A DNA stretch of 5,696 nucleotides from an uncultured Collinsella sp. GTDB taxonomy: Bacteria > Actinomycetota > Coriobacteriia > Coriobacteriales > Coriobacteriaceae. The stretch spans positions 1 to 5,696 of the forward strand of contig CAUFRY010000061.1 in NCBI GenBank assembly GCA_959028445.1, written 5' to 3'. Within the stretch, counting starts at the first letter, position 1. Every line of letters starts with the position of its first letter. Under the pieces are notes generated by a model, which was not told the DNA's origin, did no database searches, and was given only the letters and a program-made list of their open reading frames with translations. Both the position numbers and the translations under genes were made by a program. Shown here in pieces: positions 1 to 4,874 of the stretch.

Positions 1-9
1 GCAAATTTC

Positions 10-54
10 TGGTGCCCCCGGGCGGATTCGAACCGTCGACACCCGCTTTAGGAG
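10..54 (-). other. tRNA-Arg(CCT) 3' half, integration attachment site
   Basis: Read on the minus strand, this is the 3' part of a tRNA. In order it has anticodon loop CTCCTAA, 3' anticodon stem AGCGG, variable loop, T arm with TTCGAAT loop, 3' acceptor strand CGGGGGC, discriminator A and encoded CCA. The loop gives anticodon CCT (Arg, AGG codons). The bases that should form the 5' anticodon stem (55-59) do not pair with AGCGG, and no D arm or 5' acceptor strand follows, so it is a fragment and not a working tRNA. The integrase gene begins 192 bp away, which fits an att site left by site-specific insertion. The T stem has one A-C mismatch (bases 22 and 36), possibly decay of a displaced copy. 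Isotype is inferred from half a molecule. Confidence 0.8.
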
Positions 55-246
55 ATATGATTTAATGCTACCCCCTACCATTCATCAAGCATCATTGAAC
101 ATCATATAACTGCAGATAAACATAGCAGTTTGTGTCTTTTGCCTCCGGTAGCTGCGCCTACGCTTTTACAAACATATTACTAACAGCTTTAGCTAAACTG
201 CACTCAATGAATTGTTGAAAACTATTCAAAGAAACGGAGCGCAAAG
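55..246. promoter_or_regulatory. att-to-integrase spacer, possible integrase arm sites
   Basis: This AT-rich spacer lies between the tRNA fragment and the integrase. It holds three closely spaced CATCA copies at 83-87, 90-94 and 100-104, which could be arm-type sites bound by the integrase N-terminal domain. That role is inference from position only. A TTTACA at about 175 could be a -35, but I see no matching -10 at good spacing, so no promoter is assigned. The integrase Shine-Dalgarno GGAG is at 236-239, 7 nt before the ATG. Confidence 0.3.
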
Positions 247-1494
247 ATGTCAGAACAGCCACTAATTAGCGGAAGAGGCACGTGTTGGAAAGACAAGAGA
301 TCACCTAACACCTATCGCTATTATTTTTCCCTTGGAGTCAAGGACCCTAAGACGGGGCGCTACAAACGATCCCCAACTTATACAGTTCGTTGCAAGACTA
401 AAACAGAAGCTAAGGCTGCAATGCAGGCCAAGCTGGCTGAAATCAACTCCTCTGGCACGATCACTAAAACTAAAAAGCCCACTTTGCTTGCGTCCTACTG
501 CTGGGCCTTTCATGAAAATAGGGACACCGAGCTTGCGCCAACGAGCTATGAAAGAGAAGCGTACGATTGCAGGCATATCGAAGACCTATTCGGTGCGTTT
601 CAGACAATTGAGGGGCTAACTCCCGATCTAATCGAAGAAACATATGCCGAAGCTCGTCGTACGGGAAAATACAAACCATCAGAGCTTGTACGAATCAATG
701 CGAAACTGCGTCAGATTTTGTCGAATGCGGTCGCAAAGAGAATAATTGACCGAAACCCCTGCGCTACCGTTCATGTTCGCAGACCACGCAACAAAAGAGA
801 ATCACTGACAATCGACCAAGTAGCTACCCTATGCACACGTCTTCAACACATTGAGCTCACCGCCGAAGCTGTTGGTACACTAGTACTAGTGTATACGGGT
901 ATGCGGAAAGGCGAGATGCTGGGCCTCGAATGGCGCGATTGGGACCCTGCCAATAAAACCTTGAAAATTGACAGGCAGTACACCAACGACCATGAACTGA
1001 GGGCACCCAAGTCACAAGAAAGCCAACGCAAAATCCCCGTTGGAGAAACCTTGGCCGAACGTCTTCAATCATGGTCAGCCATACAAAAAGAGCTCCTGGC
1101 CTCTCTGGGGCTGTCCCAGACTGGCAGCACTCCCATCATTAGCGATATTGCTGTCGAGCAAGGGATCCCTACTGTCTGTCACATGAAAAACTACATCTTC
1201 AACCATTGGTTTCGCGATTTCGCAGTTAGCTGCAATCTTGGAATCTATGAGCCGAACAATTCGACTGGCGGAAAACTATATAAGGGCATCTGCCCGCATC
1301 AGCTCAGGCATTGTGTAAGCACTTTTATGCTGGCGAACGGATCGGACGTTAGAAGCGTGCAAGGCATTCTTGGCCACGCGGACCCCAATATCACGCTCAA
1401 AACGTATACAAGCCTCGTTCAACAATCAGAAATAAAAGCAGTTAAAGGCTACGAAGCCTTCATCAACGCCTATATACAGAGAAGCGAGAAATAG
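247..1494 (+). CDS. int: Tyrosine recombinase (phage-type integrase)
   Basis: This 415-aa protein catalyses site-specific insertion and, with a directionality factor, excision of the element by strand exchange between att sites. The N-terminus (about residues 8-70) resembles an AP2-like or arm-binding domain, with an aromatic and basic beta-rich pattern ending in a KTEAKAAMQAKLAEI helix. A SAM-like core-binding domain spans about 80-175. The catalytic domain has all expected residues: R220 (TGMRKGE), K255 (APKSQ), H351 and R354 (HQLRH), H377 (LGHAD) and the nucleophile Y387 (KTYTSL). Length is normal for the family and there is no frameshift, so it should be active. The ATG at 247 has GGAG 7 nt upstream. 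Its place next to a split tRNA supports use of that tRNA as the target. It is AT-richer than the right half of the window. Confidence 0.97.
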   Translation: MSEQPLISGRGTCWKDKRSPNTYRYYFSLGVKDPKTGRYKRSPTYTVRCKTKTEAKAAMQAKLAEINSSGTITKTKKPTLLASYCWAFHENRDTELAPTSYEREAYDCRHIEDLFGAFQTIEGLTPDLIEETYAEARRTGKYKPSELVRINAKLRQILSNAVAKRIIDRNPCATVHVRRPRNKRESLTIDQVATLCTRLQHIELTAEAVGTLVLVYTGMRKGEMLGLEWRDWDPANKTLKIDRQYTNDHELRAPKSQESQRKIPVGETLAERLQSWSAIQKELLASLGLSQTGSTPIISDIAVEQGIPTVCHMKNYIFNHWFRDFAVSCNLGIYEPNNSTGGKLYKGICPHQLRHCVSTFMLANGSDVRSVQGILGHADPNITLKTYTSLVQQSEIKAVKGYEAFINAYIQRSEK

Positions 1495-1512
1495 CATGTT
1501 TTTCATTCATCG

Positions 1513-1546
1513 TTTATTTCATAATATTACGGTACTATAATACCGT
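1513..1546 (+). promoter_or_regulatory. Candidate promoter with 18-bp palindromic operator
   Basis: A perfect -10 TATAAT sits at 1536-1541, with a weak -35 TTTATT at 1513-1518 and a 17-bp spacer. The -10 lies inside a near-perfect palindrome, ACGGTA-N6-TACCGT (1529-1546), whose central bases are almost symmetric too. A repressor bound there would block the promoter. It would drive the two small DNA-binding genes that start at 1713, either of which could bind it. The alternative is a weak terminator after the integrase, since the stem is followed by only TTT. Confidence 0.45.
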
Positions 1547-1571
1547 TTCCGCAGGTAGATGCTTTATTTGA

Positions 1572-1626
1572 TTGACATCTAATGAGTTTTAATACATGCT
1601 AAAGCTGTCAGATGGCTACGCATGTA
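1572..1626 (+). promoter_or_regulatory. Second candidate promoter over an inverted repeat
   Basis: A perfect -35 TTGACA is at 1572-1577 and a weak -10 CATGCT at 1595-1600, 17 bp apart. The -10 overlaps the left arm of the inverted repeat TACATGC (1593-1599) / GCATGTA (1620-1626). This could be an alternative start for the excisionase-like gene or a second protein site. The weak -10 keeps confidence low. Confidence 0.25.
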
Positions 1627-1638
1627 GTCATAGAAACC

Positions 1639-1690
1639 GGCCCCCCAAGTGCTTATGAACCTGGTACGTCTTACAAGCACAGGGAGGGCC
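1639..1690 (+). promoter_or_regulatory. Leader hairpin before the excisionase-like gene
   Basis: GGCCCCCC (1639-1646) pairs with GGGAGGGCC (1682-1690) with one mismatch. After a small symmetric internal loop, GTGCTT (1649-1654) pairs perfectly with AAGCAC (1675-1680). The hairpin ends 8 nt before the AAAGGA ribosome-binding site at 1698-1703. There is no U tract, so it does not look like an intrinsic terminator. Control of translation or of transcript stability is possible. Confidence 0.4.
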
Positions 1691-1712
1691 CTCATTGAAA
1701 GGATAGCTCATC

Positions 1713-1958
1713 ATGGCTACTCCAAAGATTAGCACTCAGGCGTCCACACCGACTTTCCCCACTGGTGCCGCTCAGTGCGATCGGTTGCTCCGCGTTAACG
1801 ATATCCGCGAACTCACTGGCTGGAGCGAAAACACCGCACGCAAGTTTATGCGAGAGTCCGGCAAGCTCATCCAAATCCATCGCTCTAATTACATGTTTGA
1901 AAGCTCGTTCTACGAGCTTTTCAAGCAGCTTGAAGGTCGTACCGCCCACCTTGATTAG
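1713..1958 (+). CDS. Excisionase-like HTH DNA-binding protein
   Basis: This 81-aa protein has a disordered, Ser/Thr/Pro-rich N-terminus (about 1-22) followed by a MerR or excisionase-style helix-turn-helix. The pattern runs LRVNDIRELTGWSENTARKF (26-45), then a wing-like segment KLIQIHRSNYMFE and a final helix ending in LFKQL. This matches the layout of small excisionase-family proteins, in which the HTH is followed by a short basic beta-hairpin and a helix. By position, just after the integrase, it is a candidate recombination directionality factor or a regulator of the module. AAAGGA lies 9 nt before the ATG. It probably shares a transcript with the next gene, whose ribosome-binding site overlaps its TAG stop. 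Which of the two roles applies cannot be told from sequence. Confidence 0.8.
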   Translation: MATPKISTQASTPTFPTGAAQCDRLLRVNDIRELTGWSENTARKFMRESGKLIQIHRSNYMFESSFYELFKQLEGRTAHLD

Positions 1959-1967
1959 GTGGTAAAC

Positions 1968-2354
1968 ATGAGCGAGCTTCCGTCGATTTCCGACATATTT
2001 AGCGATGATGCTACTGAGCAACGAGAGATTACGGGAAAAATGGATAAGGCTATTTTTATTTCAGTGCCCGAGTGGGCGTGCTGCGTCACCACCGTTGCCG
2101 CCGAGCGTCTCATCCTCGGCCTTGTATGGAAGTTTGGAAAACCTTCCAAAAACAAACGGCCCATGGGCTTCTGCGCTAAAAGCAAATGGATTGAGGATCA
2201 CTACCGCCTGAGTAAGAACACTATATCCCGGGCCTATACCTCTCTGAAGGATAAGGGGTATATTCAAAAAGTTGGTGATGGCAGCTGGATGCTTAATTAC
2301 GCCGCAATCTACCGCGCCGCGATTGAAAACGCTTGGGAGCCTCCGAAACTTTAA
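1968..2354 (+). CDS. Winged-helix DNA-binding protein, function unknown
   Basis: This 128-aa protein has a variable acidic N-terminus (1-25) and a winged-helix domain at about 28-112. Helices run through AERLILGLVWKF, KSKWIEDHYR and SKNTISRAYTSLKDKGYI, followed by a wing KVGDGSWML. The last helix pair resembles HTH domains of small replication or regulatory proteins of plasmids and integrative elements (inference). I chose the ATG at 1968 because AGGTGG (1957-1962) sits 5 nt before it and overlaps the stop of the preceding gene. A GTG at 1959 would lie inside that ribosome-binding site. The tight spacing indicates co-transcription with the excisionase-like gene. It could be a repressor of the element or a replication accessory factor. 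Confidence 0.8.
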   Translation: MSELPSISDIFSDDATEQREITGKMDKAIFISVPEWACCVTTVAAERLILGLVWKFGKPSKNKRPMGFCAKSKWIEDHYRLSKNTISRAYTSLKDKGYIQKVGDGSWMLNYAAIYRAAIENAWEPPKL

Positions 2355-2362
2355 GCCCACAA

Positions 2363-2390
2363 ACCGACTATCGAGGTCGTGAGAGTCGGT
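2363..2390. terminator. Hairpin between convergent reading frames
   Basis: ACCGACT (2363-2369) pairs perfectly with AGTCGGT (2384-2390) around a 14-nt loop that can pair partly (TC with GA). It begins 8 nt after the winged-helix gene stop and ends 5 nt before the stop of the possible minus-strand gene. It may serve both directions, although neither side has a proper U tract. Confidence 0.4.
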
Positions 2391-2395
2391 CACCG

Positions 2396-2683
2396 TCAGG
2401 ATGCCCACAAGAACATGCCGCGGATGTAAAATGAAGCAGGGTCGAACCGAAACAGTTCCCGGACAATTGGCGTCCGGCCAGACACTTCGATTCGACCCTT
2501 TCTCATGCCTGTATCTAAAATACTCCCACAATCATTCTCGACATCTTTAACGCCCTCACCTCCTGCCACCAACACGCCGTAGACGCTATTTACAACGAAT
2601 CGATATGGCCGCCCGTTCTTTAAGGCACGTGTTACCATGAAAACGTGCGGTATTTCTCCAACCGAAAACCTGCGTGAACGCAT
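2396..2683 (-). CDS. Possible small protein, unknown
   Basis: This 95-aa frame occupies a stretch that otherwise has no gene. The translation has a natural-looking composition, with a basic start, a hydrophobic segment FVVNSVYGVLVAGGEG (29-44) and an aromatic C-terminus. I recognise no family and no catalytic motif. Support comes from its position: its stop converges on the winged-helix gene with a hairpin in the 41-bp gap, and its start diverges from the coiled-coil gene. Against it, AAAAGG is 11 nt from the ATG, which is a poor ribosome-binding site. Strong inverted repeats inside it (2439-2498, 2625-2648) could instead mean that the stretch is a structured non-coding region. An internal ATG at 2638 is a possible shorter start. 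Confidence 0.33.
   Translation of the reverse strand: MRSRRFSVGEIPHVFMVTRALKNGRPYRFVVNSVYGVLVAGGEGVKDVENDCGSILDTGMRKGRIEVSGRTPIVRELFRFDPASFYIRGMFLWAS
2439..2498. repeat. Two-tier inverted repeat (nested hairpin)
   Basis: The outer stem GGGTCGAA-C-CGAA (2439-2450) pairs with TTCG-A-TTCGACCC (2487-2498) with one mismatch. An inner hairpin, CCGGAC (2459-2464) with GTCCGG (2472-2477), has a 7-nt loop. It could form in RNA from either strand, or as a cruciform. Candidate roles are a structured RNA, a replication or transfer origin, or a terminator (the plus-strand stem is followed by TTTCTC). None is proven. Confidence 0.45.
2625..2648. repeat. Inverted repeat hairpin
   Basis: GCACGT (2625-2630) pairs with ACGTGC (2643-2648). 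After one mismatch, TT (2632-2633) pairs with AA (2640-2641). This is a short hairpin inside the possible minus-strand frame, and its role is unknown. Confidence 0.3.
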
Positions 2684-2728
2684 GACTTGAGACGCCTTTT
2701 AGAACTCACCGATCGCAGGGCGAACACA

Positions 2729-2792
2729 AATCAACAGCGGCCGTGCATTGTTCCCAGCCGTTTGGCATGGCGGAGCCATGCCGTTGTTGATT
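2729..2792 (+). promoter_or_regulatory. Structured leader of the coiled-coil gene
   Basis: AATCAACA (2729-2736) pairs with TGTTGATT (2785-2792), closing a domain that holds a perfect 8-bp hairpin GGCATGGC / GCCATGCC with a 3-nt loop (2764-2782) and a weaker stem GGC / GCC (2739-2741, 2757-2759). The outer stem ends directly before the Shine-Dalgarno GGAG (2793-2796). This geometry suits control of ribosome access. I see no U tract and recognise no known riboswitch. No convincing promoter was found upstream, the nearest -35-like hexamer being TTGAGA at 2687. Confidence 0.4.
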
Positions 2793-2805
2793 GGAGTGCC
2801 ACACC

Positions 2806-3372
2806 ATGGCAGACGAGAGAAAAATCAGGGAGATCTACGGCGTGAAGAGCGTCCTAGATGAGGCCGCCGAGCGGATCGAGGCGACGTGGCGGGAGAAGCT
2901 GCTGCGCGAGACTGCCGACCTCAGGAGCGAGAACGCGCTGCTCAGGGTCCAGCTCGACGAATTCAACCGCAAGCTCGGCGAGGCGAGAGACCGGAACGAA
3001 AGACTTGAGGCCGACTGCAATGAGAGGGTCGCTTTCATCGAGGAGAAGTTCGAGCTCGATACCGCGAGCCTCGAGCTCGAGAACAACGAGCTCCACGCCG
3101 CGAGCGTCAGATATCTCACCGATGCCAGGGAGCTCGACAGGCAGGTCGTCCAGCTCCACGCTGAGGCTGAGGCCATGGTCGATGAGATCGAGCGGCTGCG
3201 CGGCGAGCGTGACGCCGCACTGAAAGCCCAGGCCGAGCTGAGCGATGCGCTCCTGGCCCAGCGCGACCTGATGGCCGAGCTCGCCGCCCTCAAGGACCGA
3301 CTTGCCGCCTCCGAGCAGCGGGCGGCCGTGGCCGAGGCCAAGGTCGAGGTCATGACCCAGAGGGGCGAGTAG
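2806..3372 (+). CDS. Coiled-coil protein, function unknown
   Basis: This 188-aa protein is almost wholly alpha-helical and charged. From about residue 14 to 186 it shows continuous heptad-like spacing of Leu, Ile and Val among Glu, Arg, Lys and Ala, for example LRSENALLRVQLDEF and LERERD-like runs, so a long coiled coil is the main visible feature. There is no signal peptide, membrane segment or enzyme motif. It is likely a cytoplasmic structural, scaffold or oligomerising protein (inference). The ATG at 2806 is preferred because GGAG (2793-2796) is 9 nt upstream. A TTG at 2791 would overlap that site. The gene is clearly GC-richer than the integrase module. It is alone on its strand and converges on the phosphoesterase operon across a 41-bp palindrome. 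Confidence 0.8.
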   Translation: MADERKIREIYGVKSVLDEAAERIEATWREKLLRETADLRSENALLRVQLDEFNRKLGEARDRNERLEADCNERVAFIEEKFELDTASLELENNELHAASVRYLTDARELDRQVVQLHAEAEAMVDEIERLRGERDAALKAQAELSDALLAQRDLMAELAALKDRLAASEQRAAVAEAKVEVMTQRGE

Positions 3373-3390
3373 GCCGCAGAGCATCTAATT

Positions 3391-3431
3391 TTCTAGAAAC
3401 CCTCTAGAGCATTTCTAGAGGGTTTCTAGAA
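3391..3431. terminator. Perfect 18-bp-stem palindrome, bidirectional terminator
   Basis: An 18-bp perfect stem (3391-3408 with 3414-3431) encloses a 5-nt loop between two convergent genes, 18 nt after the coiled-coil stop. The stop codon of the minus-strand phosphoesterase (3426-3428) lies inside the right arm. Neither side has a good U tract, so termination is inferred from position and stem strength. Each arm contains TTCTAGAA and TCTAGA, giving four CTAG copies. Confidence 0.7.
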
Positions 3432-4148
3432 CTGAAGACCGGGCGCAGTACTTTCGATCGAAACGATATCTTTGTAGATGAGGCGATGCTTGGCGTCGCA
3501 CCATTTGTCGCCGTGGTAATGCCCGAAGAGCCAGACGCGATAGCCGAGCCGCCCGTCGAGCTCGCCAAGGAATCGTTGCAGCCGGTCGCCTCGATACTCG
3601 CGTCCACGCTCGCGGCACAGCTTCTCTGCCAGGGCAGCAGGAGCCTCGTGAGTCACAACGCAATCGACTCTCCAGCTCACGCGGTCGAGCGAGGCGCGGC
3701 AGTGCTCCATCTCCTCCTCGCTCGGCATCTCCTCGGGCCACCAGCTCCTCCCCTCCCTGCGATACTGTCTGTCGTTGCTCGCGGCACCGCCCATGGCAAG
3801 GACTGTGAGCCCGTCGATGTCGAACACCTCTCCGCGCATCAGGTGCAGCACGTGCGGTCGCGCCTCATGGACGAGCCCGCCGTTCCACTCCAGCACCGGC
3901 AGCCCAGCCAGGGCGTGGTGGTTCTCATGGTTGCCGTCTACGAAACACGTGGTCCAGGGCTTCGACTCGAACCAGTCGAGCCAATACCTCTCAGTATTCG
4001 AGCCGTCCCAGACAAAGCCGAAGTCGCCGGCCACGATCACCGCGTCATCGCGCGTCAGCGTGCGGCCCAGTGGCCAAGACTTGAAGGCGAACCGGCTGGA
4101 CCCGTACTCGGCCCTGCCGTGCACGTCACCCGTCACATAGACCGTCAT
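3426..4148 (-). CDS. Metallophosphoesterase, calcineurin-like (third gene of operon)
   Basis: This 240-aa protein is a predicted binuclear-metal phosphoesterase that hydrolyses a phosphoester, substrate unknown. All signature motifs are present in order: D8-V-H10 (TGDVHGR), G41-D42 (AGDFGF), G72-NHE-75 (DGNHENH), H167 (VTHEA) and G209-H-Y-H212. The body matches a common bacterial family, with DFGFVWDGS, MRGEVFDIDG, MGGAAS and SWWPEEMPS blocks, and the length is normal. There is no signal peptide, so it should be cytoplasmic. The ATG at 4148 shares its A with the upstream gene's TGA (TGATG), which implies translational coupling. GGGGTG lies about 8 nt before it. It is a paralogue of the gene just upstream, with the same first seven codons. 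Of the pair, this copy keeps the intact active site. Confidence 0.93.
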   Translation of the reverse strand: MTVYVTGDVHGRAEYGSSRFAFKSWPLGRTLTRDDAVIVAGDFGFVWDGSNTERYWLDWFESKPWTTCFVDGNHENHHALAGLPVLEWNGGLVHEARPHVLHLMRGEVFDIDGLTVLAMGGAASNDRQYRREGRSWWPEEMPSEEEMEHCRASLDRVSWRVDCVVTHEAPAALAEKLCRERGREYRGDRLQRFLGELDGRLGYRVWLFGHYHGDKWCDAKHRLIYKDIVSIESTAPGLQF

Positions 4149-4149
4149 C
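4129..4149. repeat. 21-bp repeat at phosphoesterase start, copy 1
   Basis: This is identical to 4854-4874. It covers the start codon and first codons (MTVYVTG) of the third operon gene, including synonymous positions. It suggests recent duplication or conversion of this segment. Confidence 0.7.
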
Positions 4150-4873
4150 AGTACGCACCCCACGGCAGGAGTTTGTCCCCGAGCCCCACGATCCGGTTAT
4201 ACAGCACCGTGTGCCGTTCGTCCGGATTGCCGTCTCGGTGAAAATGTCCGTAATACCAGCGCTTGTAGTCCAGGCGGTCCTCGAGCTCGTCGAGGAATCC
4301 GGTCAACCGGTCCACATCAGGGCGTTCCCAGCCTGGGTCCGGGTAGAGCGTCGGCGAGAGCATGCGCGTAGCGCAGGTATGGGTGATGACGCAGTCGACC
4401 TTCCAGCCGACCTCGTCGAGCCTTGCCCGCGCGGTATCGAAATCGCGCTCGTCCGGGAGCTCCTGAGGCCACCAGCTGGAATACGGCACGCGGTATTCCC
4501 TGTCCACGCTCGTGGCACCGCCCATGGTGAAGATTGTCGAACCGTCGAGCTCAAAGACCTCGCCGCGCGTCAGGCGCCGAATAGACGAAGTATCCGACAG
4601 GCGTTGCGTCAGCCCGCCGTGCCACGGTTCCATGGGACGCTCCTCCCAGTGGTCGAAGCGCTCGTTGTTGCCGTCGACGAACAGTACCGTGTAGGGGCGC
4701 GACTCCAGCCAGGCGATGTCGGCGCATTCCTCGGCAGAAAAGTCCCACGGAAAGCCAAAGTCACCGGCAACGATGAGATAGTCGTCGCTGGTAAGACTAT
4801 CGCTGAGCTCCCAGTCGCGGAGCTTTTGCATGTCGAGCCCACTGTGGATGTCGCCCGTCACATAGACCGTCAT
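4148..4873 (-). CDS. Metallophosphoesterase paralogue with GNNE motif (second gene of operon)
   Basis: This 241-aa protein aligns along its whole length with the next gene. Shared blocks include MTVYVTGD, IVAGDFGF, TRGEVFELDG, MGGATS and SSWWPQELP. Metal-site motifs seen are D8-I-H10, G37-D38, H165 (ITHT) and G209-H-F-H212. The usual GNHE is GNNE here: residue 70 (codon 4664-4666, AAC) is Asn, not His. In this superfamily that His is generally held to assist catalysis while the preceding Asn binds metal, so activity may be reduced, altered or lost. The rest of the fold is intact and the gene is not broken, which argues against simple decay. The ATG at 4873 overlaps the upstream stop (ATGA), with AGAGG about 8 nt before it. 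The substrate is unknown. Confidence 0.92.
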   Translation of the reverse strand: MTVYVTGDIHSGLDMQKLRDWELSDSLTSDDYLIVAGDFGFPWDFSAEECADIAWLESRPYTVLFVDGNNERFDHWEERPMEPWHGGLTQRLSDTSSIRRLTRGEVFELDGSTIFTMGGATSVDREYRVPYSSWWPQELPDERDFDTARARLDEVGWKVDCVITHTCATRMLSPTLYPDPGWERPDVDRLTGFLDELEDRLDYKRWYYGHFHRDGNPDERHTVLYNRIVGLGDKLLPWGAY

Positions 4874-4874
4874 C
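4854..4874. repeat. 21-bp repeat at phosphoesterase start, copy 2
   Basis: This is the second copy of the repeat at 4129-4149, at the start of the GNNE paralogue. The two genes diverge quickly on either side of it. Confidence 0.7.

Noticed and set aside
83..104. Short repeats as a CRISPR array
   Set aside because: The units are only 5 bp with irregular spacers of 2 and 5 bp, nothing like a CRISPR repeat.
1559..1602. Two tiny overlapping frames (7 and 6 codons) as leader peptides
   Set aside because: They are too short to distinguish from chance and lack convincing ribosome-binding sites.
1959..1967. GTG start for the winged-helix protein
   Set aside because: It lies within the AGGTGG ribosome-binding site that serves the ATG at 1968.
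2061..2531. A 156-aa minus-strand frame over the winged-helix gene
   Set aside because: It overlaps most of a better supported gene and shows no domain pattern.
2791..2805. TTG start for the coiled-coil protein
   Set aside because: It overlaps the Shine-Dalgarno GGAG at 2793, and the ATG at 2806 is correctly spaced from it.
2835..3384. Two minus-strand frames opposite the coiled-coil gene
   Set aside because: One is a Ser/Ala-rich and the other a Leu/Gly-rich mirror of the coiled-coil codons, with no motifs. They are shadows of GC-rich coding sequence.
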